A stretch of 64,000 nucleotides of DNA from JAGVSZ01 sp035456405 (GCA_035456405.1 DATIDG010000021.1:1-64000); one strand, 5' to 3'; shown: positions 25,356-34,056, counted from the first letter of the stretch. Notes: generated by a model from the letters alone, not told the origin. Numbers and translations: made by a program.

Positions 25356-26363
25356 ATGACCAAGACCTTCAGGATTGCCGCCCTCGTGGCGCTCGCCGCG
25401 GCGGGCGTCGCCACCCCAGCGCTCGCGCAAGACAGGTTGACCGCCGTCCACGCGTTCCCGGCGAACTGGGTCTACTCCAAGAGCTTCCTGCAGTTCGTCA
25501 AGAAGGCCAACGACGCCGGCAAGGGCGTGTTCGCGATCCAGGTGCGCGGCGGCCCGGAGGCGATCGGGATGTTCGAGCAGCCGAACGCGGCGCGCGACGG
25601 CGTGGTCGACATGGTCTACACGCCCTGCGCCTTTTATGCCGGGTCGGTTCCAGAGTGCGACGCGGTCAGCGCGAGCACGATCGACGGTCCGATCGCCCGC
25701 AGGAACGGCGCCTACGACGCCCTGAAAGAGGCGCACATCCGTCGCATGGGCGTGTACTACCTCGGGTGGTTCGACAGCGGCATTCGCTTCAACCTGTGGA
25801 GCACCAAGGAGCCGAGGTTCGACGCCCAGGGCAACCTCGACATCAGGGGCGTGAAGATTCGCGGCAATCCGATCTACAACGCGTTCTTCACCAACGTACT
25901 CGGCGCCTCCGTCCTGAACATGCCTTCCACCGACGTCTACACCGCGCTGGAGCGCGGGACGATCGACATGACCGGGTGGACCCAGATCGGCATCATGGAC
26001 GCAAACTGGGACAAGTTCCTCAAGTACCGCCTCGAGCCCCCGTTCTTCTCCACCGACCTCGGGATCATCATCAACGTGCGCAAGTGGAACGCGCTCTCCG
26101 ACAAGACCAAGGAGATCCTCAACCGGGTCGCGATCGAGCACGAGGTTTCCAGCGTCAAGGAGCTGCAGGCGTTGCGCACCAAGGAGTTCGCCGAGCTCGG
26201 CAAGCGCGGCCTCAAGGCCGTGAGCATGAAGCCCGACGCGGGCAAGCGCTTCGCCGAGGGGGCGCGCGAGGCGAGCTACCAGCGCATGAAGGAGCGCATG
26301 GAGAAGGCGGGCGGCCGCCAGGAGGCCGAGCGCTTCATCAAGCTGTTCGGCCCAGGAAGCTGA
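25356..26363 (+). CDS. dctP: TRAP transporter substrate-binding protein (DctP/TAXI-type periplasmic receptor)
   Basis: 335 residues with a signal peptide ending GVATPALAQ-D. The mature protein follows the DctP fold: an early QVRGGPEAIG segment with the usual Arg that salt-bridges a carboxylate, GVKIRGNPIYNAFFTNVLGAS, and VYTALERGTIDMTGWTQ. It captures an organic acid in the periplasm for the DctQM permease encoded downstream. The ligand cannot be read from sequence. A strong terminator separates it from dctQ, which would raise receptor level over permease. Confidence 0.92.
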   Translation: MTKTFRIAALVALAAAGVATPALAQDRLTAVHAFPANWVYSKSFLQFVKKANDAGKGVFAIQVRGGPEAIGMFEQPNAARDGVVDMVYTPCAFYAGSVPECDAVSASTIDGPIARRNGAYDALKEAHIRRMGVYYLGWFDSGIRFNLWSTKEPRFDAQGNLDIRGVKIRGNPIYNAFFTNVLGASVLNMPSTDVYTALERGTIDMTGWTQIGIMDANWDKFLKYRLEPPFFSTDLGIIINVRKWNALSDKTKEILNRVAIEHEVSSVKELQALRTKEFAELGKRGLKAVSMKPDAGKRFAEGAREASYQRMKERMEKAGGRQEAERFIKLFGPGS

Positions 26364-26384
26364 TACCCCCGACAGTGGGCCGTC

Positions 26385-26414
26385 GCGCGCCGCCGCTGGC
26401 GGCGCGCGCGTTTT
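26385..26414 (+). terminator. Intrinsic terminator or attenuator between dctP and dctQ
   Basis: A perfect 10-bp stem, GCGCGCCGCC and GGCGGCGCGC, with a GCT loop (26385-26407) is followed by GCGTTTT. It ends about 10 nt before the dctQ ATG. Partial read-through would lower permease expression relative to the receptor. Confidence 0.75.
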
Positions 26415-26424
26415 GAGAACCCGG

Positions 26425-26949
26425 ATGCGCACGCTCGCCAAGGCCTACGACGCCGTGCTGTTCGGCATGGCGTGGATCGCCGGGCTCCTGATGGTCGCCA
26501 TGATGCTGACCACCTGCATCGACGTGGTGGTGCGCAATCTCGGCTACCAGAGCTCGGCGCACTTCTTCACATTCACCGAGTACGCGCTGTTGCTCATCCC
26601 GTGTCTCGGCGCGCCGTGGCTTGTGCGCGAGAAGGGGCACGTGTTTGTCGAGATCCTCCTGATGTACCTGTCGCGCGACGGGCGCAAGGCGGCGACGTTC
26701 CTGATCGGCGTGGCCTGCGTCGCCGTCTGTCTAGTGATGGCGTGGTACGGGTTCGAGGTGACCGCCAACAACTTCCGCCTCGACGACAAGGACGTTCGCT
26801 CGTTCGACGCGCCGCGCTGGGCGCTGGTGGCCTGCATTCCGCTGTCGTTCCTGATGATGGCGATCGAATTCCTGCGTTTCCTCGCGCGCGGCGAGAATTT
26901 CCTCGGGTTCCTGGGCGTGTCCGTCCACGACGAGGAGAAGGAGCGCTAG
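26425..26949 (+). CDS. dctQ: TRAP transporter small permease subunit DctQ
   Basis: 174 residues from ATG at 26425; an in-frame TTG at 26413 would add four residues but sits at the terminator T-run. Four membrane helices are visible, at about 12-35, 52-70, 92-113 and 132-152. Between them is CLGAPWLVREKGHVFVEI, the conserved charged motif of DctQ. It forms the small membrane subunit of a sodium-coupled TRAP importer with DctM, 3 nt downstream. Confidence 0.92.
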   Translation: MRTLAKAYDAVLFGMAWIAGLLMVAMMLTTCIDVVVRNLGYQSSAHFFTFTEYALLLIPCLGAPWLVREKGHVFVEILLMYLSRDGRKAATFLIGVACVAVCLVMAWYGFEVTANNFRLDDKDVRSFDAPRWALVACIPLSFLMMAIEFLRFLARGENFLGFLGVSVHDEEKER

Positions 26950-26952
26950 CCA

Positions 26953-28266
26953 GTGGAGTGGTACTGGGCGGCCGTCCTGCTCTTCGGCCTGTCGGTGCTC
27001 CTCATGTTCCTGGGGCTGCCGGTCGCGATCGCGTTCTTCGGCGCCAACCTCGTGGGCGCCGTGGTGTTCATGGGCGGCGAGCGCGGCATCTGGCAGGTGA
27101 TCAACAACGGGTTCGGCGCGATCACGACCTTCGCGCTGGTGCCGATCCCGATGTTCCTGCTGATGGGCGAGCTCTTCTATCACACCGGGCTCGCCACGCG
27201 GTTCTTCAATGCGGTCGACCGGCTGATGGGGAACGTGCCGGGGCGGCTCGCATACGTCACGCTCGTCGGCGGCACCGCGTTTGCCGCGCCGGCCGGATCC
27301 AGCATGGGCGCGTGCGCGCTGCTCGGCTCGCTGATGGTCCCGGAGATGATGAAGCGGGGCTACAACAAGTACCTGTCGATGGGGCCGATCATGGGCGTCG
27401 GCGGCCTCGCGGTCATCATCCCGCCCTCGGCGCTGACGGTGCTGCTCGCCACGCTCGGCCAGACCGACGTCGGGGACCTGCTTATTGCGGGCGTGATTCC
27501 GGGGCTGGTGCTCGCCCTCATGTACGGCGTGCTGATCTGGGGATGGACGGTGTTCGACCCGACCGCCGCCCCCGGCTACGTCGCCGAGCACGCCGACCGT
27601 GCGGAGCGCTGGCGGCTGATCGTCTTCGACATCGTGCCCATGGTTGCCGTGATCGTCTTCTCGGTGATCATCATGATCGTCGGCTGGGCCACGCCGACCG
27701 AGGCGGCGGCACTCGGCGCGATGTCGATCGTGCTGCTGGCCGCGGCTTACCGCGGCCTCACCTGGGAATCGTTCAAGAAGTCCGTCGACGGCGCGCTGCG
27801 CGTGACGGTGATGTCGTTCCTTATCATCTTCGGGTCGGCGACGTTCGCCCAGCTCCTCGCCTTCTCGGGCGCCTCGAGCGGACTGATTCAGCACTTCCTT
27901 GGCTTCGAGCTCGCGCCGCTCGGCATGCTGCTCGTCATGATCGGCATCCTCTTCTTCCTGGGCTGTTTCATGGACCAGCTGTCGATGATGCTGCTCACCG
28001 CGCCGATCTTCTTCCCGCTCGCAAAGACGCTCGGCTTCGACCTGACGTGGTTCGGGTTGATCATGTTGCTCGCGCTCGAGATCGGCTACACGACGCCGCC
28101 GTTCGGCCTGCTGCTGTTCGTGATGAAGGGGGTCGCGCCGCCCGGCACGACGATGCGCGACGTCTATCTGGCCGGCGCGCCGTTCATCGCCTGCGTGATG
28201 CTCCTCATCGCGCTGATCATCTTCTTCCCACCGATCGCGACCTGGCTGCCGCAGTTGTCCCGTTAG
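26953..28266 (+). CDS. dctM: TRAP transporter large permease subunit DctM
   Basis: 437 residues starting at GTG 26953. About 12 hydrophobic segments span the length. Family motifs are PIPMFLLMGELFYHTGLA, GTAFAAPAGSSMGACALLGSLMVPEMMKRGY and IIPPSALTVLLATLGQTDVGDLLIAGVIPG, and near the end EIGYTTPPFGLLLFVMKGVAP. It is the elevator-type transport subunit that moves substrate with sodium. The last 4 nt overlap tail-to-tail with the NTF2-like gene on the minus strand. Confidence 0.95.
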   Translation: MEWYWAAVLLFGLSVLLMFLGLPVAIAFFGANLVGAVVFMGGERGIWQVINNGFGAITTFALVPIPMFLLMGELFYHTGLATRFFNAVDRLMGNVPGRLAYVTLVGGTAFAAPAGSSMGACALLGSLMVPEMMKRGYNKYLSMGPIMGVGGLAVIIPPSALTVLLATLGQTDVGDLLIAGVIPGLVLALMYGVLIWGWTVFDPTAAPGYVAEHADRAERWRLIVFDIVPMVAVIVFSVIIMIVGWATPTEAAALGAMSIVLLAAAYRGLTWESFKKSVDGALRVTVMSFLIIFGSATFAQLLAFSGASSGLIQHFLGFELAPLGMLLVMIGILFFLGCFMDQLSMMLLTAPIFFPLAKTLGFDLTWFGLIMLLALEIGYTTPPFGLLLFVMKGVAPPGTTMRDVYLAGAPFIACVMLLIALIIFFPPIATWLPQLSR

Positions 28267-28646
28267 CCAAGCTTGCCGAGCGTCTCAGCGAGGTCGTTCC
28301 AGACCATCTGGTCGACGAGCTTGCCGTCGCGGACGGTGAAACGGTCGATGAAGCGGATGCTGAAATAGGGCGAGCCGTCGTTCAACTCGCCGTGCAGCGC
28401 GCCGAAGCAGTAGACGACCGCCGAGCCGTCGGGCTGGGCCGCAACGTCGAACCGGTCGTAGGTCTTCAGCGCGCGCCTGTAGCGCGGCTTCGCCCAGTCG
28501 ACCAGCGCTTCGAGCGTCTCGAAGCGCTTCCCGCCCGGGAACAGCATGAAGAATCCCGGCGCCAGCATCGCCTTCGCAGCCGCGAGATCGCGGCGCTCCA
28601 TCGCGGCGAGATAGTCGCGGACAGTTTGTGCGGGGTCGTTCGTCAT
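28263..28646 (-). CDS. NTF2/SnoaL-like small protein
   Basis: 127 residues from ATG at 28646. The pattern fits the cone-shaped NTF2 fold: an N-terminal helix pair VRDYLAAMERRDLAAAKAMLAPGFFMLFPGGKRF, then beta strands ending SIRFIDRFTVRDGKLVDQMVWND. Such proteins act as small isomerases, hydrolases or ligand-binding modules; no catalytic His/Asp pair is assigned. The longer frame to 28799 reads antisense through tRNA-Ser and is rejected. It is convergent with dctM. Confidence 0.85.
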   Translation of the reverse strand: MTNDPAQTVRDYLAAMERRDLAAAKAMLAPGFFMLFPGGKRFETLEALVDWAKPRYRRALKTYDRFDVAAQPDGSAVVYCFGALHGELNDGSPYFSIRFIDRFTVRDGKLVDQMVWNDLAETLGKLG

Positions 28647-28687
28647 CGGGGCGCGATGCGGAGAGCGGAAGAGGGCGGGGCCGATGG

Positions 28688-28693
28688 TACAAT
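28688..28693 (+). promoter_or_regulatory. Candidate -10 element of tRNA-Ser
   Basis: TACAAT lies 11 nt before the mature 5' end of the tRNA. Its GC-rich discriminator (GCGCGCCCCCC) is typical of stringently controlled stable-RNA promoters. Confidence 0.5.
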
Positions 28694-28704
28694 GCGCGCC
28701 CCCC

Positions 28705-28794
28705 GGAGAGGTGGCAGAGTGGTCGAATGCGGCAGACTCGAAATCTGTTGTACGGTTTACCGTACCGGGGGTTCGAATCCCTCCCTCTCCGCCA
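28705..28794 (+). tRNA. tRNA-Ser (anticodon CGA)
   Basis: 90 nt including an encoded CCA. The acceptor stem GGAGAGG pairs with CCTCTCC (28784-28790), followed by discriminator G and CCA. The anticodon loop CTCGAAA gives CGA, reading UCG. The long variable arm (GTACGG/CCGTAC stem) is the class II mark of tRNA-Ser. The T-arm has GTTCGAATC. The putative island repeat starts 7 nt after the CCA end. Confidence 0.97.
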
Positions 28795-28800
28795 GTCAAT

Positions 28801-28896
28801 GTATATTAAGTGACTGATGCAAAATCAATAACTGCAGGTTTATCGACCCAGAATCATCACGATTACCCGGTCTGTTACCCGTGCTGATTGAACTCG
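28801..28896 (+). repeat. Left copy of a 96-bp direct repeat bounding the catabolic island
   Basis: This segment is in the same orientation as 41711-41806. By eye, 82 of 86 bases in the core (28811-28896) are identical, and 7 of 10 in the outer edge. It contains two GTTACCC/ATTACCC-type words and a central identical 30-bp stretch. It starts 7 nt after tRNA-Ser. It may be an attachment-like junction or part of a mobile element duplicated on both sides. Confidence 0.85.
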
Positions 28897-29131
28897 AGCT
28901 CTGGCTATCCCCGCGCCTCACCAGCCGCACGATTACGAATGAAAAAGCTACGAATTAGCAGTCCGAATTTCCTGCTTTACCCGTAGCTATTCATTCAGTC
29001 CTGATCCCCCAGCTCGCGCAACTTCTTCGCGACCTCGGCCGCCTCCACGCCCCGCCGTACGCAGTAGGCCCGCTTGCACTGTAGGAAACCCCGCAAGCGA
29101 ATCCGGCCGACAGGTTCGGTTTCGTGAACGC
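28897..29131. other. Low-GC island edge without a recognised gene
   Basis: The region is visibly richer in A/T than the chromosome, for example GAATGAAAAAGCTACGAATT near 28938. On the minus strand a short frame ends LQCKRAYCVRRG...AKKLRELGDQD near 29000, but it has no start or clear relative. Probably remnant DNA of the insertion. Confidence 0.4.
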
Positions 29132-29416
29132 TTATGGTGGAGACACCTTTACCATTTCCTCTAACCACAGGCGCGCAAGGCTCATCACAAAGGCGCGAGT
29201 CTCTTCAATCGTAGTAGGTGAATCCGGTAGCTTGCCCGGACTCTGTCTACCTGGATGTCGGTGGTACCCCGCCGTACCGATATGGCGACTTACCTCCGAG
29301 GTGTCTGCCCAACCTCGCTTCACAATTCCGTTTTGGCGCCCGAAAAACTCCATGACATCGTATAAGTCAGCCCATGTGGGTGGTCGGCCAGGTAACAGCT
29401 TGAGCAGGTGCGTCAC
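29132..29416 (-). CDS. Hypothetical protein, 94 aa
   Basis: The frame reads MTHLLKLLPGRPPTWADLYD, then a balanced, protein-like composition with VMEFFGRQNGIVKRGW, EVSRHIGTAG and a C-terminal helix FVMSLARLWLEEMVKV. No start-site support, signal peptide or family motif is clear. It lies in lower-GC DNA at the island edge and may be a remnant of an accessory gene. Function unknown. Confidence 0.4.
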   Translation of the reverse strand: MTHLLKLLPGRPPTWADLYDVMEFFGRQNGIVKRGWADTSEVSRHIGTAGYHRHPGRQSPGKLPDSPTTIEETRAFVMSLARLWLEEMVKVSPP

Positions 29417-29817
29417 ATCCTGCTTCGTTTCCGCGAGCCGCGTCCGTCATGGCGAGCTCGATCACGACGGTTCACGAATGTTTGCAGTTCACGGCCCATC
29501 CACGGATGTCGGGCTCATCCGGTGAGCCATACCGGTGAGCAGACTGCCGGCATGCGCGACCAATCTCTCCAACCCGAATTCGCAGCAAACGCTCAACCGC
29601 CCGAGCACGCCGAGCTGCGGATGGCCACCGTCATCGCCGTCGCCGCTGCGGCGATCGTGTGCCCGACCGAGCAGGCGGGGGCAGTTCGACCCGGCCGCTG
29701 AGGCCGACGGTCAAGCAGGCGAGGTGTACGCACCCCCGATCATTAATGTTCTGGGAGGCGAGTCGACGGCGCGGAATGCCGTGATCCTCGCTGCAGCCAG
29801 CGAGAAGCGGACGTCGG
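29417..29817. other. 401-bp stretch with no supported gene
   Basis: Frames here are short or of biased composition. I see no RNA gene or strong repeat. It ends at the stop of the 2-hydroxyacid dehydrogenase gene. Confidence 0.5.
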
Positions 29818-30780
29818 TCACGCCATTCCCAGGACCTCGGGATTCGCGCACGCTTTGGGACGCTCTCCGCGAAGCACCCGGAGGACGTCCTCACCGGCGT
29901 CGGTAGCCATCCTCAACATGGCTTCATCGGTCAGCGCCGCACTATGCGGCGTCACGATGACGTTTTCGAGGTGCAAGAGCTGAAGGTCGCCTTGCGGCGG
30001 CTCCTGTTCCAGAACGTCGAGGGCTGCCCCGCGCAGATGGCCGGACTGAAGAGCCTGCGTCAGCGCGTCGGTGTCAACGAGAGCGCCACGTGCATGATTG
30101 ATGAGGCAGGCGCCTGGCCTCATTTGGGAGAAGGCCCGAGCGTCAAGGAGGTGGTGCGTCTCCTGGGTGAGCGGCGTATGAAGCGTTACGAAATCGGCCT
30201 CGGCCAGAAGGCCGTCCAGGGAGCGAGGCTCCGCACCGCGAGCGCGGACCGTTTCGTGATCGAGGTGCGCATCAAACGCCAGGACACGCATCGAGAACGC
30301 GCTGCGGCAGATCTCGGCCACGCGCGCTCCGATCCGACCTAGGCCGACGATGCCGATCGTCCGGCCACGGATATCGATCCCCATCATGCTGTCGCGCACG
30401 TTCCACCGCCCGGCACGCACGGCGCGATCGGCACGTGCGATCTCATGGCCGAGCATGATCATGGCCCCCAGCACGTGCTCGGCGACGGACTCGGTGTTGG
30501 CGTCGGGGGTGAAGACGACGGGGATTCCCAGCTCAGTGCACGTCTGGACCGGGATGTAGTCGAGCCCCACACCGTGACGCGCCACCACCCGGAGCTTTCG
30601 TCCCGCGCGAATCACGTCAGGGGTGATCGGCATGCGCACGAGCAGCGCATCGACGTCCAGGATTTCCCGCATCAGGTTCGGGATCGATGGATCCTGCAGC
30701 ACGCGGACTTCCAGGTCCTGCGCGAGTCGAGCGTGGACGGCCGGGTGAATCGCATGCGTAATCAATAGGATAGGGCGCAT
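29818..30780 (-). CDS. D-2-hydroxyacid dehydrogenase family protein
   Basis: 320 residues from ATG at 30780 (MRPILLITHAIHPAVHARLA); the upstream extension to 30837 lacks homology. The Rossmann motif is GIVGLGRIGARVAEIC. The catalytic triad of the family is visible: Arg in LINHARGALVD, Glu in LEQEPP, His in TPHSA. The substrate-binding part has VVARHGVGLDYIPV. It resembles phosphoglycerate/hydroxypyruvate dehydrogenases and would reduce a 2-keto acid or oxidise a D-2-hydroxy acid with NAD(P). It is divergent from the GntR regulator with an operator-like region between, so it probably belongs to the same regulon. Confidence 0.9.
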   Translation of the reverse strand: MRPILLITHAIHPAVHARLAQDLEVRVLQDPSIPNLMREILDVDALLVRMPITPDVIRAGRKLRVVARHGVGLDYIPVQTCTELGIPVVFTPDANTESVAEHVLGAMIMLGHEIARADRAVRAGRWNVRDSMMGIDIRGRTIGIVGLGRIGARVAEICRSAFSMRVLAFDAHLDHETVRARGAEPRSLDGLLAEADFVTLHTPLTQETHHLLDARAFSQMRPGACLINHARGALVDTDALTQALQSGHLRGAALDVLEQEPPQGDLQLLHLENVIVTPHSAALTDEAMLRMATDAGEDVLRVLRGERPKACANPEVLGMA

Positions 30781-30846
30781 TCGCGGCTCTGGGTCTCTGG
30801 TTGCAATCAGCGACAGTTGACGGCAGGCATCCTCCATACTAATAAT

Positions 30847-30864
30847 TAGTAGACTAGTTGACTA
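30847..30864. promoter_or_regulatory. Two overlapping FadR-type (FCD-GntR) operators
   Basis: TAGTAGACTA (30847-30856) and TAGTTGACTA (30855-30864) both fit TNGT-N2-ACNA, the consensus of FCD-subfamily GntR regulators. They share two bases. Next to them ACTAATAATTAGT (30838-30850) is a further perfect palindrome. The cluster lies between the divergent dehydrogenase and gntR genes, so it likely mediates autoregulation and operon control. Confidence 0.7.
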
Positions 30865-30875
30865 GTGCACCACAG

Positions 30876-31547
30876 ATGGCTACCTACCTACCCACGCCTC
30901 CTATCGATGCGTATCAGAGGATTAAGGAAGGCATTCTCGAGCGGCGCTATCAGCCCGGCCAGAAGCTCTCGGAGGCGAAGCTGGCCGCGGAACTGAAGCT
31001 TGGCCGTTCCCCGGTCCGGAGCGCCTTGAGCCGTCTCGAACGTGATGGCTGGGTCCGAGTCTTGCCGCAGAACGGCACATTCGTACGTGAGTTTTCGCCG
31101 GCCGAGGTCGCGGCGATGAGCGAGCTGCGGCTGCTCCTCGAGGCCCACGCGGCGAGCGTTGCCGCGTCGAAGGTGTCGCACGAGGAGCTCGCGGCACTGC
31201 GCGAGCGGTTTGAGGCCCTTAAAGCGAAGGGGGTCGAGCGGAACTTCAACGAGTTCCTGGCGCTCGACGATCTCTTCCACGGAATGGTGTATCGGGTTGC
31301 CGGGAACCCGTTCGTCACCAACATCCTGCAGAACCTCAGGGACCAGATTCACTGGGTGCGGATCACCAACGCCAGCCTCCCGGGGCGCGTGGAGGAGTCG
31401 CTGCACGAAATGGATCGCGTCCTGCGCGCAATGGAACGTCGTGACTCGAGGGGCGCCGCCGAGGCCATGCGCCAGCACATTGGAAACATCGCGCTCTCCT
31501 TCGGCGCAGTTCCGGCCGGGCAGGATCGATCCGCCGATGCAGCCTGA
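30876..31547 (+). CDS. GntR-family transcriptional regulator, FCD subfamily
   Basis: 223 residues from ATG at 30876; a TTG at 30858 lies inside the operators and is less likely. The N-terminal winged HTH (about 10-75) reads YQRIKEGILERRYQPGQKLS and LKLGRSPVRSALSRLERDGWV. The C-terminal FCD all-helical domain has ELRLLLEAHAASVA, the metal-ligand Asp in ALDDLFHGMVYRVAGN and a late HEMDRVLRAM...HIGNI with the expected histidines. It probably represses the following transport and catabolic genes and is released by a carboxylate ligand. Its stop overlaps ridA by 11 nt. Confidence 0.92.
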   Translation: MATYLPTPPIDAYQRIKEGILERRYQPGQKLSEAKLAAELKLGRSPVRSALSRLERDGWVRVLPQNGTFVREFSPAEVAAMSELRLLLEAHAASVAASKVSHEELAALRERFEALKAKGVERNFNEFLALDDLFHGMVYRVAGNPFVTNILQNLRDQIHWVRITNASLPGRVEESLHEMDRVLRAMERRDSRGAAEAMRQHIGNIALSFGAVPAGQDRSADAA

Positions 31548-31953
31548 GTTCAAGCGCACGCTTGCAACGGGGGACGCGCCCGCCGGTCGCGGGCCCTTTC
31601 CGCAGGCGGTCCAGGTGGGGCCGCTCGTTTTCCTGTCCGGGCAGGGGCCGCTGTCGCCGCAGACGAACCAGCCCATCGCGGGCGGATTCGCGGAGCAGGT
31701 CCAGCAGACCTTCGAGAACGTCAAAGCGATTCTCCGGGCCGCGGGGTTGAGCCTTGAGCACGTCGTGAAGGTCACCGTCTATCTGACCGACATCGGTCGC
31801 GTGCCCGACTTCAACGTCCTCTACGAAGGTTTGATGCCGCGGCCGCATCCTGCGCGAACGCTTGTCCAGGCGGAGCTGCGCGGTATCGACGTCGAAATGG
31901 ACGTCATCGCCGTTCACCCCCGGATCGCGTCGCTCATGCGGTCGGACATTTAG
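31537..31953 (+). CDS. RidA/YjgF-family imine deaminase-like protein
   Basis: 138 residues from ATG at 31537, overlapping the regulator gene. Family motifs are PFPQAVQVGPLVFLSGQGPL, VKVTVYLTDIGRVPDFN and HPARTLVQAEL, which holds the Arg that binds the substrate carboxylate. The usual C-terminal E is in VEMDVIAV. RidA proteins hydrolyse reactive enamine/imine intermediates to keto acids. Its place in this operon suggests that an amino-acid-like intermediate is oxidised or eliminated in the pathway. Confidence 0.92.
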   Translation: MQPEFKRTLATGDAPAGRGPFPQAVQVGPLVFLSGQGPLSPQTNQPIAGGFAEQVQQTFENVKAILRAAGLSLEHVVKVTVYLTDIGRVPDFNVLYEGLMPRPHPARTLVQAELRGIDVEMDVIAVHPRIASLMRSDI

Positions 31954-31963
31954 GCGGCGAACC

Positions 31964-34036
31964 ATGTTTCTCGTCGGCACCGACATCGGGGGTACCTTCA
32001 CTGACCTCTTCGCGATCGAGCTCGAGTCGGGGCGCGCGGTCACCGCGAAGGTACTGACTGATCATGACGACCCGACGAGCAGCGTCGCGAAGGGCCTCGC
32101 GCAGATGATCGCCTCGGGCGCCCTCCGCCCCGAGGCGATTGTCCGGGTGCTGCACGGCACGACGCTCGTGACCAACGCAGTGATCCAGCGGCGCGGCGCG
32201 AAGGCGGCGCTGCTCGTCACCCAGGGGTTCCGCGACGCGGTTGAGATCGGGACCGAGCACCGGTTCGATCTGTACGACCTGGACATCGAGAAGCCCCGGC
32301 CCATCATTCCGCGGCACCTGCGTCGGCCGATCGGGGAGCGCGTCCTCGCAGACGGATCCGTCGAGATCCCGCTCGACCGGTCACAGGCGAGATCGGAGAT
32401 CGCGGCGCTTCTGTCCGAAGGCGTCGAGGCGATCGCCGTGTGCCTGCTCCACGCGTTCCGGAATCCGTCGCACGAGCAAGCGCTGCGCGACCTCATCCGC
32501 GAGCTCGCGCCCTCGCTCCACGTCTCGCTCTCGTCGGAGGTCGCCCCCGAGATCCGGGAATATGAGCGGGCCTCGACGACCTCGATCAATGCCTACGTCG
32601 CGCCCATCGTGGGGCCGTATCTTCGGTCGCTCCGCGAGCGGCTGGCGGACCACGGTGTCAACGGCGCGCTGTTCGTCATGCAGTCGAACGGCGGCACGGC
32701 CATCCCCGAGACCGCGTCGCAGTTCCCGGTCCGGCTGCTCGAGTCGGGCCCCGCCGCAGGAGCGATCGGCGCGGCATACATCGCGCGAACGACCAAGCGA
32801 GCGAAGGTCCTCTTCTTCGACATGGGCGGGACCACCGCCAAAGCTTTCATCGTCGACGATGGCGCGCCCGTCGTCGCGCGCAAGCTCGAGGTCGCGCACG
32901 TCTACCGCTTCAAGCGGGGAAGCGGACTCCCGGTCCAGGTTCCCGCCGTGGACATGATCGAGATCGGCGCGGGCGGCGGCAGCATCGCGCACATCGATCG
33001 ACTCGGGTTGCTGAAGGTCGGCCCCCAAAGCGCCGAGTCCGATCCCGGCCCCGCCTGCTACGGGCTCGGAGGAACCCTGCCGACGGTGACCGACGCGGAC
33101 CTGGTCCTCGGCTACATCGGCGCGGAGACCTTCCTCAGCGGCACGATGCGCCTGGACGTCGATGCGGCACGGCGGGCGATCTCGGACCATCTGGCCAGGC
33201 CGCTCGGGCTCTCCGTCGAGGAGGCGGCCTGGGGCATCCACCAGGTTGTGAACGAGAACATGGCTTCGGCGGCGCGGGTGCATCTGCTGGAGCGTGGTCG
33301 CACGCCGAACGACTACAGCATGGTCGCGTTTGGCGGGGCGGGACCCACGCATGCGTATGGCGTGGCTCGGGCACTGCGGCTGCGCGAGGTCATGGTGCCT
33401 TGGCAGGCGGGTGTCGGATCGGCCTTTGGCATGCTGTGTGCGCCGGTGGCCTTCGATCTTGCGCGCAGCTGGACCGTTGCGCTGGATGCGGCGCCGTGGC
33501 GGGAGATTGCGGCAGTTCTAAAGGAGATGGTCCGGGACTGCCGCCGGAAGGTCGCCGAGGCCGGCGTGCCGGACGATCAGATCGTGACGGTGCGCTCGGC
33601 GGACATGCGCTATCGCGGCCAGGGTCACGAGGTTCAGGTGGACCTCGAGGGGCTCTCCTGGCCGGATGTCCGTGCCGACGAGGTGCTCGCGCGCTTTCGG
33701 GGCGAGTACGAGCGCCTAAATGCGGTCAAGGGCCTCGACGCACCGGTCGACTTCATCACCTGGCGCGCGAGCGCCCGTGGACCGATTCCCGAGTTGCCGC
33801 TGAATGCGAACGCCTCACGGGGCCATGGAGGCGGCCGCTCGGTGCGCAACGTGTACTTCGACGAAAAGCAGGGGTTCGTCGAGAGCCTGGTTGTACCGGG
33901 AGCGTCGCTGAAGCCCGCGGAAATCGTGCTCGGTCCTGCGCTGATCGAGCTCGGGGACGCGACGATCACGGTGGGACGGGGTGCCCGGGCGCAGATGCGC
34001 GAGGACGCGCTTGTCGTGGTCAGCCTCGCCGGCTGA
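31964..34036 (+). CDS. hyuA: Hydantoinase/oxoprolinase family protein, subunit A (HyuA)
   Basis: 690 residues from ATG at 31964, family length. The N-terminal ATPase motif GTDIGGTFTDLFAI (residues 4-17) and the second phosphate motif FFDMGGTTAKAF mark the acetate/sugar-kinase-like fold. EIGAGGGSIA and GPACYGLGG follow, and GAGPTHAYG lies toward the C-terminus. With subunit B it hydrolyses cyclic amides such as hydantoins or 5-oxoproline using ATP, or carboxylates ketones in related acetone-carboxylase enzymes. Context with RidA and an amino-acid-type importer favours a cyclic amide. hyuB follows 20 nt later. Confidence 0.92.
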   Translation: MFLVGTDIGGTFTDLFAIELESGRAVTAKVLTDHDDPTSSVAKGLAQMIASGALRPEAIVRVLHGTTLVTNAVIQRRGAKAALLVTQGFRDAVEIGTEHRFDLYDLDIEKPRPIIPRHLRRPIGERVLADGSVEIPLDRSQARSEIAALLSEGVEAIAVCLLHAFRNPSHEQALRDLIRELAPSLHVSLSSEVAPEIREYERASTTSINAYVAPIVGPYLRSLRERLADHGVNGALFVMQSNGGTAIPETASQFPVRLLESGPAAGAIGAAYIARTTKRAKVLFFDMGGTTAKAFIVDDGAPVVARKLEVAHVYRFKRGSGLPVQVPAVDMIEIGAGGGSIAHIDRLGLLKVGPQSAESDPGPACYGLGGTLPTVTDADLVLGYIGAETFLSGTMRLDVDAARRAISDHLARPLGLSVEEAAWGIHQVVNENMASAARVHLLERGRTPNDYSMVAFGGAGPTHAYGVARALRLREVMVPWQAGVGSAFGMLCAPVAFDLARSWTVALDAAPWREIAAVLKEMVRDCRRKVAEAGVPDDQIVTVRSADMRYRGQGHEVQVDLEGLSWPDVRADEVLARFRGEYERLNAVKGLDAPVDFITWRASARGPIPELPLNANASRGHGGGRSVRNVYFDEKQGFVESLVVPGASLKPAEIVLGPALIELGDATITVGRGARAQMREDALVVVSLAG

Positions 34037-34056
34037 CGGAAAACGGAGGTCAGGAC

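Noticed and set aside
28770..28794. tRNA-Ser 3' end as the core attachment site of the island
   Set aside because: No second copy of the tRNA 3' end is seen near 41.7 kb; the direct repeat starts after the CCA.
26472..28817. Long plus-strand frame across dctQ, dctM and tRNA-Ser
   Set aside because: Arg-rich shifted frame of the TRAP permease genes; it runs through a tRNA.
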